DNA of 62,572 nucleotides from Tildeniella nuda ZEHNDER 1965/U140 (GTDB taxonomy: Bacteria; Cyanobacteriota; Cyanobacteriia; Leptolyngbyales; Leptolyngbyaceae). Below, one piece after another: positions 62,281 through 62,572 of the stretch (positions within the stretch are counted from its first letter, which is position 1; each line of letters starts with the position of its first letter). The notes under the pieces were generated by a model. The model searched no databases. It was not told where the DNA came from and was given only the letters and a program-made list of their open reading frames with translations. The stretch is from the NCBI GenBank assembly GCA_019358895.1, contig JAHHIG010000025.1:1-62572 (forward strand), given 5' to 3'. The translations under genes and the position numbers were made by a program.

Positions 62281-62572
62281 ATGACGATCAAGAAACTTGC
62301 CTTAATTACGGGTATCACTGGTCAAGATGGGTCTTATTTAAGTGAGCTACTGCTCGATCGCGGCTACGAAGTGCACGGCATCATCCGCCGCACCTCCACG
62401 TTCAACACCGATCGCATCGACCACATCTACGAAGACCCCCACGTGGAAGGCGCACGGCTGTTTCTGCACTACGGCGACTTAAACGATGGCACCACGCTCC
62501 GCCGTATCCTCGAAGATGTGAAACCCACCGAGATTTACAATCTGGGTGCGCAGTCGCATGTGCGGGTCAGCT
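62281..62572 (+). CDS. gmd: GDP-mannose 4,6-dehydratase (partial, runs off the window)
   Basis: ATG at 62281 opens a frame that continues to the window end (97 codons seen). The N-terminus [20 protein letters not shown] has the GxxGxxG NAD(P) loop of Gmd, followed by [20 protein letters not shown], the [13 protein letters not shown] block and [10 protein letters not shown]. The enzyme makes GDP-4-keto-6-deoxymannose, the precursor of GDP-fucose and related deoxy sugars, fitting its place at the end of an EPS locus. AAGGAAAAGG precedes the ATG. HIP1-like and GC-rich codon use return here. The downstream part lies outside the window. Confidence 0.95.
   Translation, partial: MTIKKLALITGITGQDGSYLSELLLDRGYEVHGIIRRTSTFNTDRIDHIYEDPHVEGARLFLHYGDLNDGTTLRRILEDVKPTEIYNLGAQSHVRVS

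Overview
The window is a chromosome segment of a cyanobacterium, probably a filamentous Leptolyngbya/Oscillatoriales-type lineage; the lineage is an inference. The evidence is photosynthesis genes (chlH, petM, thf1/psb29, a probable psb35), cyanobacterial housekeeping paralogues (clpP2-like, an HhoA-type Deg protease, a pyruvate kinase with a C-terminal PEP-utilizer-like domain), dense HIP1 sites (GCGATCGC), and abundant heptanucleotide repeats and small palindromic mobile elements.

Layout. 1-9.5 kb: an S1-domain protein, a TPR protein, a poly-Asp secreted protein, a Deg protease, a LysM/M23 peptidase, thf1, petM (33 codons), a conserved hypothetical and ygfZ. 9.5-14 kb: an accessory island on the minus strand, immediately downstream of chlH. 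It holds three paralogues of a ~75-residue protein (one frameshifted). Each is followed by a ~50 bp copy of the 3' end of chlH, and two of these copies are followed in turn by an intrinsic terminator. The island also carries an SMI1/KNR4-like protein, a DUF6888-like remnant overlapping a DUF6887-like gene, small membrane proteins, and a RAYT (HUH transposase) between palindromic REP sequences. 14-18 kb: chlH itself.

18-36 kb: core genes. These are rsmB, a TerB-like gene, psb35, avtA-rimM (4 bp overlap), a HAD phosphatase, clpP, a Spy-like lipoprotein, a HEAT-repeat protein, pyk, a phosphohexomutase, an orphan TpsB transporter and a large conserved membrane protein. Heptad repeats form hairpins between genes here. 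The same kind of repeat lies in frame inside rsmB and at the N-terminus of rimM, each with exactly six 7-mers (42 nt).

36.5-62.6 kb: a large exopolysaccharide locus of Wzx/Wzy type. It contains an outer-membrane export protein (Wza-like), a Wzc-type co-polymerase/BY-kinase with a convergent dual-specificity phosphatase, an RffA-like sugar aminotransferase, seven clear or probable glycosyltransferases plus one more possible one, a Wzx flippase, a Wzy-like polymerase, a WcaF-like acetyltransferase, a YdcF-like protein, a PhyH-like dioxygenase, an aldo/keto reductase, an IS1-family remnant and the start of gmd, which runs off the window. Two inverted 171 bp MITEs bracket the aminotransferase and the first three glycosyltransferases. 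By eye, the stretch from about 42.7 to 50.6 kb is AT-rich and lacks HIP1 sites, which fits horizontal acquisition of the sugar-specific core.

The most unusual features are the chlH-tail/small-ORF/terminator unit repeated downstream of chlH, and the heptad hairpin elements that have become part of two conserved proteins. No tRNA, rRNA or CRISPR array was recognised.
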